The notes under the pieces were generated by a model that saw nothing but the letters and a program-made list of their open reading frames with translations, made no database searches and had not been told where the DNA came from. Below, in pieces: positions 33,964 through 42,704 of a stretch of DNA of 64,000 nucleotides. Each line of letters begins with the position of its first letter. The first letter of the stretch is position 1. Where the stretch lies: NCBI GenBank assembly GCA_024224295.1, contig JAAENN010000177.1, positions 64,079 to 128,078 on the forward strand, given 5' to 3'. Both the position numbers and the translations under genes were made by a program. The DNA is from Shimia sp. GTDB lineage: Bacteria; Pseudomonadota; Alphaproteobacteria; Rhodobacterales; Rhodobacteraceae.

Positions 33964-35682
33964 ATGCCCTTTCGTGCCCCAGTAAACGATATTCAGTTCC
34001 TTTTTGACCACGTGGTGGATTTTGCAAAAGTCACCTCTACCGAGCGCTTTGCCGATGCGGATCGAGACACCACCGAGGCTATCCTGCTGGAAGCGGGCAA
34101 AATGGTCGAAGAGGTCATGGCGCCAATCAATCGCAACGGTGATCTGACCCCGGCGGTTCTGGAAAACGGCGTTGTGCGCACCTCTCCGGGCTTTGCAGAC
34201 GCTTACAAGGCGATTGCAGAAGGCGGGTGGATTTCCACTTCTGCGTCGCCTGAGTATGGCGGCATGGGTCTTCCCCATACTATCACCACCGCTGTGAATG
34301 AGATGATGGCCGCAGGCTGTCTCTCTCTACAGCTCAACCCGTTGATGACCCAGGGCCAGATTGAAGCGCTGGAACATCACGCCTCCGAGCAGATCAAGGC
34401 GACCTATCTGGAAAAGCTGATCACTGGCGAATGGGCCGGCACCATGAACCTGACCGAGCCAGCCGCAGGTTCCGACGTGGGCGCACTGCGGTCCAAAGCG
34501 GAGCCAAACGGTGACGGCTCCTATGCGGTGACTGGCCAGAAAATCTACATCAGCTGGGGCGACAACGACTTCACTGGCAACGTCTGTCACCTGGTGCTTG
34601 CACGTTTGCCCGACGGGGTTCCCGGCACCAAGGGCATCAGCCTCTTCATTGTGCCTAAGTACATCCCGGATGAGGACGGCAACCCTGGCGTGGCCAACAC
34701 GCTGGGGGTCGTTAGCCTCGAGCACAAAATGGGCCTGCACGGCTCTCCGACTGCAGTCATGCAGTTTGACGGAGCCAGAGGTTGGCTCGTGGGCGGGGCC
34801 CATGACGGGATGAAATGCATGTTCACCATGATGAACAACGCCCGTCTCGGCGTTGGTGGTCAGGGCGTTGGCGCTGCGGAAGGTGCCTACCAGAAGGCTC
34901 TGGGCTATGCGATGGAGCGCAAGCAAGGCCGCACCCCGGTTGAGGGCACTGGCACCATTGTGGATCACGCTGATGTGCGCCGTATGCTGGCGGGTATGAA
35001 AGCCGACATCTTTGCTGCGCGCGCCATTGAAATGGCCTGCGCTGTGGCCATCGACATGGGCACTGCCACGGGTGACAAGGAATGGAAAGCCCGCGCTGCC
35101 TTCCTGACCCCGATTGCCAAGGCCTTCGGCACCGATGTGGGCATCAAAGTTTCTGAAGAGGGCGTGCAGGTACACGGCGGCATGGGCTTCATTGAGGAAA
35201 CCGGTGCGGCGCAATTTTCCCGCGATGTCCGCGTCACCGCGATTTATGAAGGCACCAACGGAATTCAGTCCATGGACCTCGTAGCCCGCAAGTTGATGGA
35301 TGGGGGCGACGCCGCCTACGCACTGCTTGATGAAATTGAAGACTGCGCCGAGAAAGTGCGCGAGAGCATGTCAGATCTGGCAGAGCCGCTGTGGCAGGCC
35401 ACCGAGACTCTGCGTGAGGCCACCGAGTGGATGGTTGCGCAAGGCAACATGAACGACCGCTTTGCCGGTTCCGTGCCCTTCCTGCGCGGCTTTGCTCGCG
35501 TGCTGGGTGGCTATTTCCACCTGCGCGCTGCCATAGCCGAAGGCGGTGATGGCCCGCGTACGCGTTTGGCCCGCTTCTACATGCAGCGCCTGTTGCCGGA
35601 GCACGCCGGTGTGCTGGTGCACGCGATGCAAGGCGCAGAGGACCTTTATGCCATCACCCCAGAAGATATGGGCGCAGCCTGA
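33964..35682 (+). CDS. Acyl-CoA dehydrogenase, long DmdC/AcdA-like type
   Basis: 572-aa flavoenzyme. Beyond the usual dehydrogenase core it has the extra C-terminal helical domain typical of the ~590-aa group that includes DmdC (3-methylmercaptopropionyl-CoA dehydrogenase) and long-chain enzymes. Core motifs: MNLTEPAAGSDVGALRS, KIYISWGDND, and YEGTNGIQ with the catalytic-base Glu. GGAGAGAT ribosome binding site upstream. A true DMSP role cannot be decided here because no other dmd gene is nearby; a general acyl-CoA role is equally likely. Confidence 0.9.
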   Translation: MPFRAPVNDIQFLFDHVVDFAKVTSTERFADADRDTTEAILLEAGKMVEEVMAPINRNGDLTPAVLENGVVRTSPGFADAYKAIAEGGWISTSASPEYGGMGLPHTITTAVNEMMAAGCLSLQLNPLMTQGQIEALEHHASEQIKATYLEKLITGEWAGTMNLTEPAAGSDVGALRSKAEPNGDGSYAVTGQKIYISWGDNDFTGNVCHLVLARLPDGVPGTKGISLFIVPKYIPDEDGNPGVANTLGVVSLEHKMGLHGSPTAVMQFDGARGWLVGGAHDGMKCMFTMMNNARLGVGGQGVGAAEGAYQKALGYAMERKQGRTPVEGTGTIVDHADVRRMLAGMKADIFAARAIEMACAVAIDMGTATGDKEWKARAAFLTPIAKAFGTDVGIKVSEEGVQVHGGMGFIEETGAAQFSRDVRVTAIYEGTNGIQSMDLVARKLMDGGDAAYALLDEIEDCAEKVRESMSDLAEPLWQATETLREATEWMVAQGNMNDRFAGSVPFLRGFARVLGGYFHLRAAIAEGGDGPRTRLARFYMQRLLPEHAGVLVHAMQGAEDLYAITPEDMGAA

Positions 35683-36725
35683 TGAAAGACGGCGCTGCAG
35701 GCATTCGTTACCCTTGGGACATCCCTCCTGCGGAGGGGGAGGCCATTGAAGTGGCCGACGGCGTCCTATGGATGCGACTGCCGTTGCCGATGAAACTTGA
35801 TCACGTCAACATCTACGCTCTGGATGAGGGCGACAGCTGGACCGTTGTCGACACCGGTTTTGACAGCAAGCGCGGCCGCGCCATCTGGGAAACCCTGATG
35901 GCAGGTCCGTTGGGTGGCAAACCGATCTCCCGCGTGGTGGTTACCCACCACCATCCAGACCACGTAGGTCTCGCCGGTTGGTTCCAAACCGAGCACGGTG
36001 CCAGCCTCTGGACCACGCGCACCGCGTGGTTGTTCGCGCGCATGTTACAGCTGGACGAGCAGGCGGTGCCACGTCAGGAAACGCTGGATTTCTATCGCGC
36101 TTGCGGCATGGACGAGGACATCTACAACCAACGTGCCAGCGAACGCCCGTTCAACTTTGCCGACGTGGTTGCGCCCATGCCTTTGGGTTTCAAACGCATC
36201 AAACAGGATGACGTGATCGAAATGGGTGGTCGCAAATGGACCGTGCATATCGGCAACGGCCACGCGCCGGAACACGCCACCTTTTGGTCCCAGGATGACA
36301 ATCTTGTGCTGTCCGGCGATCAAATTTTACCCTCGATCAGCTCCAACATTGGAGTCTATGCCACTGAACCCGAAGCCGATCCGGTGGCGGACTGGCTCGA
36401 AGCCTGCGAACGCCTCAAGCGCTACGCCCGCGACGACCAACTGATCCTCGGTGGTCACAAGCTGCCTTTCACCGGTGCGCCCCTGCGCATGAAACAGTTG
36501 ATTGAAAACCATCACGGCGCACTCAAGCGCCTGCTGGAATATCTCGACACGCCACAAACCGCTGCAGAGTGCTTTCTTCCGCTGTTCAAACGGCAAATTG
36601 ATGGCGGTGCCTACGGGCTTGCGTTGGTAGAAGCCCTTGCACATCTCAACCATCTTTACCAAGTTGGCGCTGCAAGCCGCACCACGCGCGAAGATGGCGC
36701 GTATCTGTGGCAACGAATAGACTGA
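35682..36725 (+). CDS. Metallo-beta-lactamase-fold hydrolase
   Basis: 347 aa with the binuclear metal motif THHHPDHVG near residue 90, a downstream GHAPEHATFW and a DQILPSIS segment, followed by a helical C-terminal domain typical of glyoxalase II-like hydrolases in fatty acid clusters. Its ATG shares a base with the stop of the acyl-CoA dehydrogenase gene, so it is translationally coupled; a thioesterase-like role on a CoA or related product is inferred. Confidence 0.88.
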   Translation: MKDGAAGIRYPWDIPPAEGEAIEVADGVLWMRLPLPMKLDHVNIYALDEGDSWTVVDTGFDSKRGRAIWETLMAGPLGGKPISRVVVTHHHPDHVGLAGWFQTEHGASLWTTRTAWLFARMLQLDEQAVPRQETLDFYRACGMDEDIYNQRASERPFNFADVVAPMPLGFKRIKQDDVIEMGGRKWTVHIGNGHAPEHATFWSQDDNLVLSGDQILPSISSNIGVYATEPEADPVADWLEACERLKRYARDDQLILGGHKLPFTGAPLRMKQLIENHHGALKRLLEYLDTPQTAAECFLPLFKRQIDGGAYGLALVEALAHLNHLYQVGAASRTTREDGAYLWQRID

Positions 36726-36739
36726 CAGGCGCCAACACC

Positions 36740-37198
36740 ATGACAGAAGAAATCAAAACCACCGCGGAAGCCATCGAAGCGGAGGCTTTGCCACGCTTGT
36801 ATGAAGTGCATTCTGATCCTGACGCTGAAACAGTGGCGGTCCCCGACGACATCGCCAAACAGCCTGTGAAACAAAAAAGCGCGGCGGAGTGGGCCTACGA
36901 GCGTTTGATCCTCTACATCCAGAACTTCGAAAAGCAGCTGGATAACGAGCACGAGGTGGCCATGGGCTTTGTTGGCGGCGAAGCCGGCGTGTTGCGCATC
37001 GAGGGCATGGGCTTCTTTGATCCCGACATCGTGACCTTCTATGGCACAGACAGCAGTGGCATAAAAACCCAGTTGGTGCAGCACGTCAGCCAGCTCAACG
37101 TAATGCTTCGGGCCTTGCCAAAACAGAAAGACACCGGCGAGGCACCTACCAGGATTGGTTTCCGTTTGGCCGAAGGTCTGAAGAAAGACAGCGCTTAA
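36740..37198 (+). CDS. DUF6173-like small protein
   Basis: 152 aa with an acidic N terminus and a compact domain containing WAYERLILYIQNFEKQLD and GFVGGEAGVLRIEGMGFF. The pattern resembles DUF6173 proteins of Rhodobacterales; assignment is from memory of the family and moderately sure. Lies 14 nt after the hydrolase gene. Function unknown; no signal peptide. Confidence 0.72.
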   Translation: MTEEIKTTAEAIEAEALPRLYEVHSDPDAETVAVPDDIAKQPVKQKSAAEWAYERLILYIQNFEKQLDNEHEVAMGFVGGEAGVLRIEGMGFFDPDIVTFYGTDSSGIKTQLVQHVSQLNVMLRALPKQKDTGEAPTRIGFRLAEGLKKDSA

Positions 37199-37290
37199 TT
37201 TCAATGTGGCGGCCTGCGACACCTGAGTGGGTGACAGGATCAGATGAATCGGTTATCCAGCGATTTAAGCAGACAGGAAGGATTACTCCA

Positions 37291-37425
37291 ATGGCGGAAC
37301 ACAAGCACGGCTCGATGAACATCGATGTTCAAGAAAAAGCATTTGCAGGCTTCATCAAGGCCTCTACATATGTGTCGGTTGCAGCAATCGGCGTTCTGAT
37401 TTTCCTGGCGATCTTCAACAGCTGA
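37291..37425 (+). CDS. aa3-type cytochrome c oxidase subunit IV
   Basis: 44-aa single-pass membrane protein of the alphaproteobacterial COX4_pro_2 family. It has the typical short head MAEHKHGSMNIDVQEK, then FAGFIKASTY and one transmembrane helix ending the protein. A good AGGA ribosome binding site precedes ATG 37291. It is a small accessory subunit of the aa3 terminal oxidase; the main subunits are not in this window. Confidence 0.92.
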   Translation: MAEHKHGSMNIDVQEKAFAGFIKASTYVSVAAIGVLIFLAIFNS

Positions 37426-37450
37426 TTGCATCGGGCGGGGGTGCCCTTTT

Positions 37451-38080
37451 ATGACTGTTTTGGTTCGTGGTTTGGCGCTTCTGGCGCTAGTGGCCTCCCT
37501 TACGGCTTGTTCTGTGCGCAACCCGGCGTCTAGCAATTCGCCGGATGCCGCTGTTGATTCTGTGCGCTACGTGCATGACGGTCCCAAGCGGCTTACCTTG
37601 TACACTATGATTTCCAATGACACAGGCTCCGGCGCACACACCTCGTTGATGATTAATGGCAGCCAACGGGTGGCTTTCGATCCGGCTGGCTCTTTTCGCA
37701 AAGAGGGCGCCATCGTTGCCAAAAACGATGTGGTCTACGGCATGACACCTTACATGGTGGATCAGTACACCCGCTTTCATGCGCGCGAGACCTACCATGT
37801 GGTGGTGCAGTCTATCGACGTCAGCCCACAGGTCGCAGAGATGGCCCTCCGTGGCGCCGAGTCCCTGGGACCGGTGACCGAGGCGCAATGTGCAAAATCT
37901 ACCTCTGGGCTGCTGAAGACCCTGCCGGGCTTTGAAGACACCCCGCAGTCTTACTATCCGCGCAAGCTGATGGACTATTTTGCCGGCAAAGGTGCGACTT
38001 ACGATCGACTTTTTGAGTATGACGACGACGACAAGTCCAAGGTGCTTGCCGCTTTTGTACCGGAATACGAACGCCAGTAA
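37451..38080 (+). CDS. Lipoprotein with a possible permuted papain-like fold
   Basis: 209 aa. A signal peptide ends in the lipobox LTAC (Cys20). The mature part has YTMISNDTGSGAHTSLMING with a conserved-looking His, and further on EAQCAKSTSGLL with a Cys. His first and Cys later is the order in circularly permuted NlpC/P60-like hydrolases, and the phrase around the His is similar to them; this assignment is inference. Followed by a terminator. No partner genes. Confidence 0.65.
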   Translation: MTVLVRGLALLALVASLTACSVRNPASSNSPDAAVDSVRYVHDGPKRLTLYTMISNDTGSGAHTSLMINGSQRVAFDPAGSFRKEGAIVAKNDVVYGMTPYMVDQYTRFHARETYHVVVQSIDVSPQVAEMALRGAESLGPVTEAQCAKSTSGLLKTLPGFEDTPQSYYPRKLMDYFAGKGATYDRLFEYDDDDKSKVLAAFVPEYERQ

Positions 38081-38101
38081 GACCTCGCAAAAGATGCACA
38101 G

Positions 38102-38124
38102 AAGCGCCCCAAGGGGCGCTTTAT
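38102..38124 (+). terminator. Rho-independent terminator after the lipoprotein gene
   Basis: Perfect palindrome AAGCGCCCC-AA-GGGGCGCTT followed by a short T-rich tail (TTATT), 21 nt after the stop codon. Since azlD converges on it, it may work in both directions. Confidence 0.75.
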
Positions 38125-38140
38125 TGTGCGCGCATCGCCA

Positions 38141-38184
38141 CAGTCGCAAAACAGTCGTAATACCGACGCAATACCGACGTGGAA
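38141..38184 (-). repeat. 44-bp element of four 11-bp units, copy A
   Basis: Four consecutive 11-bp units: two of the form CAGTCGYAAWA and two starting CCGACGY. The same element, inverted, lies at 50853-50896 with 37 of 44 positions identical. In both places it directly follows a gene's 3' end when read in that gene's direction (here azlD, whose stop codon is 2 nt away). Function unknown; the 11-bp period equals about one DNA helical turn. Confidence 0.8.
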
Positions 38185-38185
38185 T

Positions 38186-38509
38186 TTAGAGGAAATACAT
38201 CCCCAAAAACAACGTCGCCGCACCGCCAAAAATCGCAGCCAATACGTTCTTGGTGACAAAGCCTACACCCAGCGTCACAGCCGCTGCCGCCAGCCGCGCA
38301 GGATCAGGCTGCCCTTCTGTTGCCGCAGGCCACAGTACAAGCGGTGCCACCAGCCCCGGAAGCACGGCCACAGCGGTGTAGCGTAAGTGCCGCAGTACCC
38401 ATTCCGGCAATTCGCGGTCACCAATCACGCCCAAAAACAAAAACCTCAGCCCAAAGCTGCCCATGCCCATGGCAACAATGATCACCCAGATTGTTGTACT
38501 CTCGCTCAT
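38186..38509 (-). CDS. azlD: AzlD-type branched-chain amino-acid exporter subunit
   Basis: 107 aa, about four hydrophobic helices, the small partner of AzlC in export of branched-chain amino acids or their analogues. Conserved PEWVLRHLRYTAVAVLPGL near residue 33-51 (family pattern P-x-x-x-x-x-x-L-x-x-x-x). ATG overlaps the azlC stop by 4 bp. Confidence 0.88.
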   Translation of the reverse strand: MSESTTIWVIIVAMGMGSFGLRFLFLGVIGDRELPEWVLRHLRYTAVAVLPGLVAPLVLWPAATEGQPDPARLAAAAVTLGVGFVTKNVLAAIFGGAATLFLGMYFL

Positions 38510-39219
38510 GTCATGTCCTTGTTTTCGGTGCGCAATTCCACAAAGGCGCCGGTCATCATGCCAGCGATACCGGCCACGATCAGACCCAAGTTCCAAGGTA
38601 GGAAAGCAAAGAGCAAAGCGCAGATGACAGACACCATCGCCGCCGCAACATGCGCCTTGGTGCGCAGCATCGGACCAATCATCGCCAGGAACGTAATGGG
38701 TACTGCAAAGTCGAGCGCAAAGCTGTCGGGAATGGACTGCCCCACCAATGCGCCCACCAGAGTCGCAATGTACCAATTTGGCAGAACCGGCGCGATAACC
38801 CCTGCAAAATAGGAGGTTTTCTGCGCCAGCGTCATCTCCGGTCGCTTCTCATACTCCATAACCGACAGCGCATAACTCTGGTCCACCAGGCTATACGCCA
38901 CCAGCGCCCTACGCCACGCAGGAAGGCCCCCAAGGTGCGGTGTCATCGATGCCGAATACATGGCCATACGTAAGTTCACCGCCAGTGCTGAGGCGATCAC
39001 AACAATGGTCGGCGCATTATCCGCCATGAGCTGCAATGCAGTGAACTGTGCAGCCCCGGCGATCACAACAATCGAGAAGCTCATGACCTGTTCCAAAGGC
39101 AGGCCAGCTTCGGTGGCTACAACGCCAAACAGCATGCCAAACGGCCCAACCACCAGCACAAACGGCAGCCCATCCCGGAAGCCGCGCCAGAAGGTAGATC
39201 TATCCCAATAAGACGCCAT
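38506..39219 (-). CDS. azlC: AzlC-type branched-chain amino-acid permease
   Basis: 237-aa inner-membrane protein with the family opening F-R-D-G-L-P and GPFGMLFGVVATEAGL, plus AGAAQFTALQLM and LAVNLRMAMYSASMTPHL. ATG at 39219 is chosen to begin MASYWDRSTFWRGF; an earlier start is unlikely. Forms a two-gene operon with azlD. Confidence 0.9.
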   Translation of the reverse strand: MASYWDRSTFWRGFRDGLPFVLVVGPFGMLFGVVATEAGLPLEQVMSFSIVVIAGAAQFTALQLMADNAPTIVVIASALAVNLRMAMYSASMTPHLGGLPAWRRALVAYSLVDQSYALSVMEYEKRPEMTLAQKTSYFAGVIAPVLPNWYIATLVGALVGQSIPDSFALDFAVPITFLAMIGPMLRTKAHVAAAMVSVICALLFAFLPWNLGLIVAGIAGMMTGAFVELRTENKDMT

Positions 39220-39368
39220 AAAAGCCCCGCAGAAATGTACCTTTGTCGGGGTAGCGAGTTGGCTGCAACTGCGCAAGCGTTGTGAACGCAAGGTCGCAGC
39301 AAAGTTTTTGATGGTGGCAATACTAAAAAATCATCACTAGGTTGCCGGCTAACAAACGGAGGACCCCC

Positions 39369-40256
39369 ATGGCAGACGCGCCGGACCTGGCACAATTCCT
39401 GATCGCTCCTGATCCCAAAGCGACAGGTCTGACCCGCGCAGTGACCGGTGTCGACCATCTTGGGCAGGAAATCGAAATTTCCGTTGTAGAAGAGCGACCT
39501 CTGACGATCTACCTCAACAGTCAGGAAATCGTGACGGCCATGACCATTGGCGACTACCCAGAGTATCTGGCGGTTGGATTTCTGCGCAATCAGGGCATGT
39601 TGCGCGACGGCGATGTTGTCACGCGGGTGGATTACGACGAAGAGCTTGAAGTGGTTGTCGTGCGCACCGAAACAGAGACCAATCACGAAGAAAAGCTGAA
39701 AAAAAAGACCCGCACATCGGGGTGTGCTGTCGGTACTGTTTTTGGCGATATGATGGAGGGCTTGGAGGGGGTAGAGCTGCCGCAGGCCCAGGTCAAAACC
39801 AGCGACCTCTATGCTCTTGCCACCACCATCAACCGCACACCGTCGCTATACCTGGAGGCCGGGGCTATTCACGGCACTGTGCTCTGCCAAGGCGCGCGGC
39901 CCTTGGTCTATATGGAGGACGTTGGTCGCCACAATGCGGTCGATAAAATCTCCGGCTGGATGTTTCAGCACGGCGAAGCGGCGGCAGATAAGATGCTCTA
40001 CACAACTGGGCGGCTCACTTCGGAAATGGTGATTAAATGTGCCCTGATGGGCATTCCTGTCCTTGCATCTCGCTCAGGGTTCACGGCTTGGGGAGTCGAG
40101 ATTGCACGTCAGGTGGGGCTAACCGTAATTGGCCGGATGCGTGGCCAGCGTTTTGTTTGCCTCAGCGGCGAGGAGCGCCTGCTGCGCGATGTTGATCCAT
40201 CCAGTGTGCCTGACGAGGGCAAAAAACATGCGCGCAAAGGGGGATATGGTCGATGA
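39369..40256 (+). CDS. fdhD: Formate dehydrogenase sulfurtransferase FdhD
   Basis: 295 aa; transfers sulfur to the molybdenum bis-MGD cofactor before insertion into formate dehydrogenase. The E. coli protein uses a C-x-x-C pair; here the matching loop TRTSGCAVG carries a single Cys, as in some other members. The FdhD core (GARPLVYMEDVGRHNAVDKISG and ASRSGFTAWGVEIARQ stretches) is intact. GGAGGA ribosome binding site before ATG 39369. First gene of a four-gene cofactor operon. Confidence 0.93.
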   Translation: MADAPDLAQFLIAPDPKATGLTRAVTGVDHLGQEIEISVVEERPLTIYLNSQEIVTAMTIGDYPEYLAVGFLRNQGMLRDGDVVTRVDYDEELEVVVVRTETETNHEEKLKKKTRTSGCAVGTVFGDMMEGLEGVELPQAQVKTSDLYALATTINRTPSLYLEAGAIHGTVLCQGARPLVYMEDVGRHNAVDKISGWMFQHGEAAADKMLYTTGRLTSEMVIKCALMGIPVLASRSGFTAWGVEIARQVGLTVIGRMRGQRFVCLSGEERLLRDVDPSSVPDEGKKHARKGGYGR

Positions 40257-40873
40257 AACAACCTCTAGGCGTGATTTTGGCTGGAGGCCAGGCCACCCGC
40301 ATGGGCGGTGGTGACAAAGGCCGCTTATCTCTTGGTGGCAAAACCATTTTGCAGCACGTGATCGACCGTCTGGAGCCACAGGTGGCTGGGATGGCGCTCA
40401 ACGCCAATGGCGATCCTGCGCGGTTTGCGGACTTGGACATGTCTGTCATTCAAGACTCCCTGGCGGAGTTTCCTGGGCCTTTGGCTGGGGTGTTGGCAGG
40501 TCTCGACTGGGCTGCCGCGCAGGGGGCAGAAGCAATTGTCACGGCGGCGGCCGACACGCCATTCTTCCCCTGTGATTTGGTGCCGCAACTCTTGCTCGCT
40601 TCTGAAGCCAGCCCTCATCCGCTCGCCCTGGCAGCTTCGGGAGAGCCGGGTGGTAAGCTCTGGCGGCAACCAACCTTTGGTCTCTGGCCTGTGGCTCTGC
40701 GGGACGATCTGCGGGCTGCGCTGGAGGACGGCTTGCGAAAAGTTGTGATCTGGACCGACAAACATGACGCAGGTCAAGCTGCCTTTGTGAAAAGAGGGAT
40801 AGATCCCTTCTTTAATGTGAATACGCCGGAAGACCTTGAAGAGGCGCGCCGGATAGCTGGAGAGATTGAATAA
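40253..40873 (+). CDS. mobA: Molybdenum cofactor guanylyltransferase MobA
   Basis: 206 aa; attaches GMP to molybdopterin to give the MGD form needed by DMSO-reductase-family enzymes. N-terminal nucleotide-binding motif LAGGQATRMGGGDKG, then TAAADTPFFPCDLV. ATG overlaps fdhD by 4 bp. Confidence 0.95.
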   Translation: MKQPLGVILAGGQATRMGGGDKGRLSLGGKTILQHVIDRLEPQVAGMALNANGDPARFADLDMSVIQDSLAEFPGPLAGVLAGLDWAAAQGAEAIVTAAADTPFFPCDLVPQLLLASEASPHPLALAASGEPGGKLWRQPTFGLWPVALRDDLRAALEDGLRKVVIWTDKHDAGQAAFVKRGIDPFFNVNTPEDLEEARRIAGEIE

Positions 40874-40875
40874 CA

Positions 40876-41385
40876 ATGCAAATCTATGGCGTTGTCGGAT
40901 GGAAGAATTCGGGCAAAACCGGGTTGATGGAGCGTCTAGTAACCGAAATCACTAGGCGCGGCTTTAGCGTGTCCACGGTCAAACACGCGCACCATAGTTT
41001 TGACGTGGATCATCCAGGAAAGGACAGCCACCGGCACCGTATGGCCGGAGCGCGAGAAGTTTTGTTGGCAAGCAAAAACCGCTGGGCCTTGATGCACGAG
41101 TTGCGGGATAAAGACGAGCCTTCACTCGAGGAATTGCTCACAAAGCTGTCAGGTGTGGATCTGGTTCTGGTGGAAGGCTACAAACGTGATGCGCACCCAA
41201 AAGTGGAGGCGCACCGTCAGGAAACTGGCAACGAATTGATTTCGCCGGAAGATCCGACCATTCGCGCGATTGCCAGCGACGTGTCGCTGGTACATGAAAA
41301 GCCGGTTTTTGATTTGAACGATACGGAAGCGATTGCCGATTTTATTCTTTTTGACTTGGGAATGACCGCTTCGTCTGTTGGTTAG
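40876..41385 (+). CDS. mobB: Molybdopterin-guanine dinucleotide synthesis protein MobB
   Basis: 169-aa P-loop GTPase thought to deliver GTP to or stabilise MobA. Walker A GWKNSGKTG near residue 8-16, KHAHHSFDVDHPGKDS, and DLVLVEGYKRDAHPKVE are characteristic. Two nt after mobA. Confidence 0.95.
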   Translation: MQIYGVVGWKNSGKTGLMERLVTEITRRGFSVSTVKHAHHSFDVDHPGKDSHRHRMAGAREVLLASKNRWALMHELRDKDEPSLEELLTKLSGVDLVLVEGYKRDAHPKVEAHRQETGNELISPEDPTIRAIASDVSLVHEKPVFDLNDTEAIADFILFDLGMTASSVG

Positions 41386-41394
41386 GAGGTCCGC

Positions 41395-42666
41395 ATGTCC
41401 AAGCAAAACGAATTGGTGCCACCACCGTTGAAAAACGATTGTTTTTCGTTGCCGGCTGACACGCATTGGACGCCCGTGTCTGAAGCTTTGGCGCTATTGA
41501 AAGAGCGCCTTCACGTCTGTGTCGGTACAGAAACGGTCCCCGTTTTCGCGGCTTTAGACCGTGTTTTGGCGGAAGATGTTGTGGCGCAAAGATCCAATCC
41601 GCCGCAGCCGAATTCTGCCGTGGACGGCTATGGGTTACGTCACTTCAACATCATCGAAGGGCCACAAACAGTGCCTCTTGTTGACGGCCGCTCCGCAGCG
41701 GGCGCGCCGTTTAGCGGTGTTTTGCCGGGTGGCCATGCCGTACGCATCCTCACTGGTGCAACATTGCCTGAGGGCGTGGACACAGTGATCTTACAAGAGG
41801 ATGTGACAACCGATGGCAAGGCAATTGCCTTTCACGGTCCGCTCAAAAAAGGCAGCAATACCCGAAAGGCGGGTGAGGATGTGGCCAGTGGCGGAGTGAT
41901 TCTTACCAAGGGCCGGCGCATCACACCTGCTGATCTCGCCTTGGCGGCCGCAACGGGAGTGTCGCAGTTGCCGGTTTTTGAACGCTTGCGTGTGGCCGTG
42001 GTCTCCACGGGGGATGAGTTGGCAGAACCAGGGCAAAAGGCTCGGGCGGATCAAATTTTTGATGCCAACCGTCCGATGCTGCTGGCGATGATTGCCCAGT
42101 TTGGTTTTGAAGCCATCGACATGGGACGCTCGCCGGACGATCGTGAGGCTCTAACGGCTTACTTGAATGAGGCGGCAGGCCGCGCGGATATGATCCTGAC
42201 CTCCGGCGGGGCGTCTGCCGGCGACGAGGACCACATGTCCGCTCTTCTCAACGAAACCGGTTCAATGACTTTTTGGCGGCTGGCAATAAAGCCTGGCCGT
42301 CCTCTGGCCTTGGGCTTGTGGGCGGGCACACCTGTATTTGGTTTGCCAGGAAACCCTGTCGCCGCAAAGGTCTGTACGCTTGTCTTTGCAAAGCCAGCCA
42401 TGGACGCTTTGGGCGGTGCGGGATGGCAAGAGCCTGTGTCTTTGAAAGTGCCTGCGGCTTTCACCAAGTCCAAGAAGGCTGGGAGGCGAGAGTATCTTCG
42501 CGCGCGCTTGCGTGATGGGAGGGCAGAGGTGTTCTTATCAGAAGGGTCCGGGCGGATAAGCGGGCTAAGCTGGGCGGAAGGCCTAGTTGAGTTGCCGGAT
42601 GCTGCAATGGAGATACACGAAGGGTCAGAGGTCGCCTTTTACCCGTATTCTGCATTTGGCCTTTGA
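41395..42666 (+). CDS. moeA: Molybdopterin molybdenumtransferase MoeA
   Basis: 423 aa; inserts molybdate into adenylylated molybdopterin. Family motifs: NSAVDGYGLR, the molybdate-site region TSGGASAGDEDH, and FGLPGNPVAAKV. Strong AGGAGG ribosome binding site 6 nt before ATG. Last gene of fdhD-mobA-mobB-moeA and followed by a terminator. The operon suggests that the cell makes MGD-containing enzymes such as a formate dehydrogenase. Confidence 0.95.
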   Translation: MSKQNELVPPPLKNDCFSLPADTHWTPVSEALALLKERLHVCVGTETVPVFAALDRVLAEDVVAQRSNPPQPNSAVDGYGLRHFNIIEGPQTVPLVDGRSAAGAPFSGVLPGGHAVRILTGATLPEGVDTVILQEDVTTDGKAIAFHGPLKKGSNTRKAGEDVASGGVILTKGRRITPADLALAAATGVSQLPVFERLRVAVVSTGDELAEPGQKARADQIFDANRPMLLAMIAQFGFEAIDMGRSPDDREALTAYLNEAAGRADMILTSGGASAGDEDHMSALLNETGSMTFWRLAIKPGRPLALGLWAGTPVFGLPGNPVAAKVCTLVFAKPAMDALGGAGWQEPVSLKVPAAFTKSKKAGRREYLRARLRDGRAEVFLSEGSGRISGLSWAEGLVELPDAAMEIHEGSEVAFYPYSAFGL

Positions 42667-42673
42667 GTGAATC

Positions 42674-42704
42674 AAGAAGGCGCTCAATGGGGCGCCTTCT
42701 TATT
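42674..42704 (+). terminator. Terminator after moeA (probably bidirectional)
   Basis: 10-bp perfect stem AAGAAGGCGC / GCGCCTTCTT with an 8-nt loop, followed by TATTA. It is flanked by A and T runs on both sides and lies between two converging genes. Confidence 0.8.
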
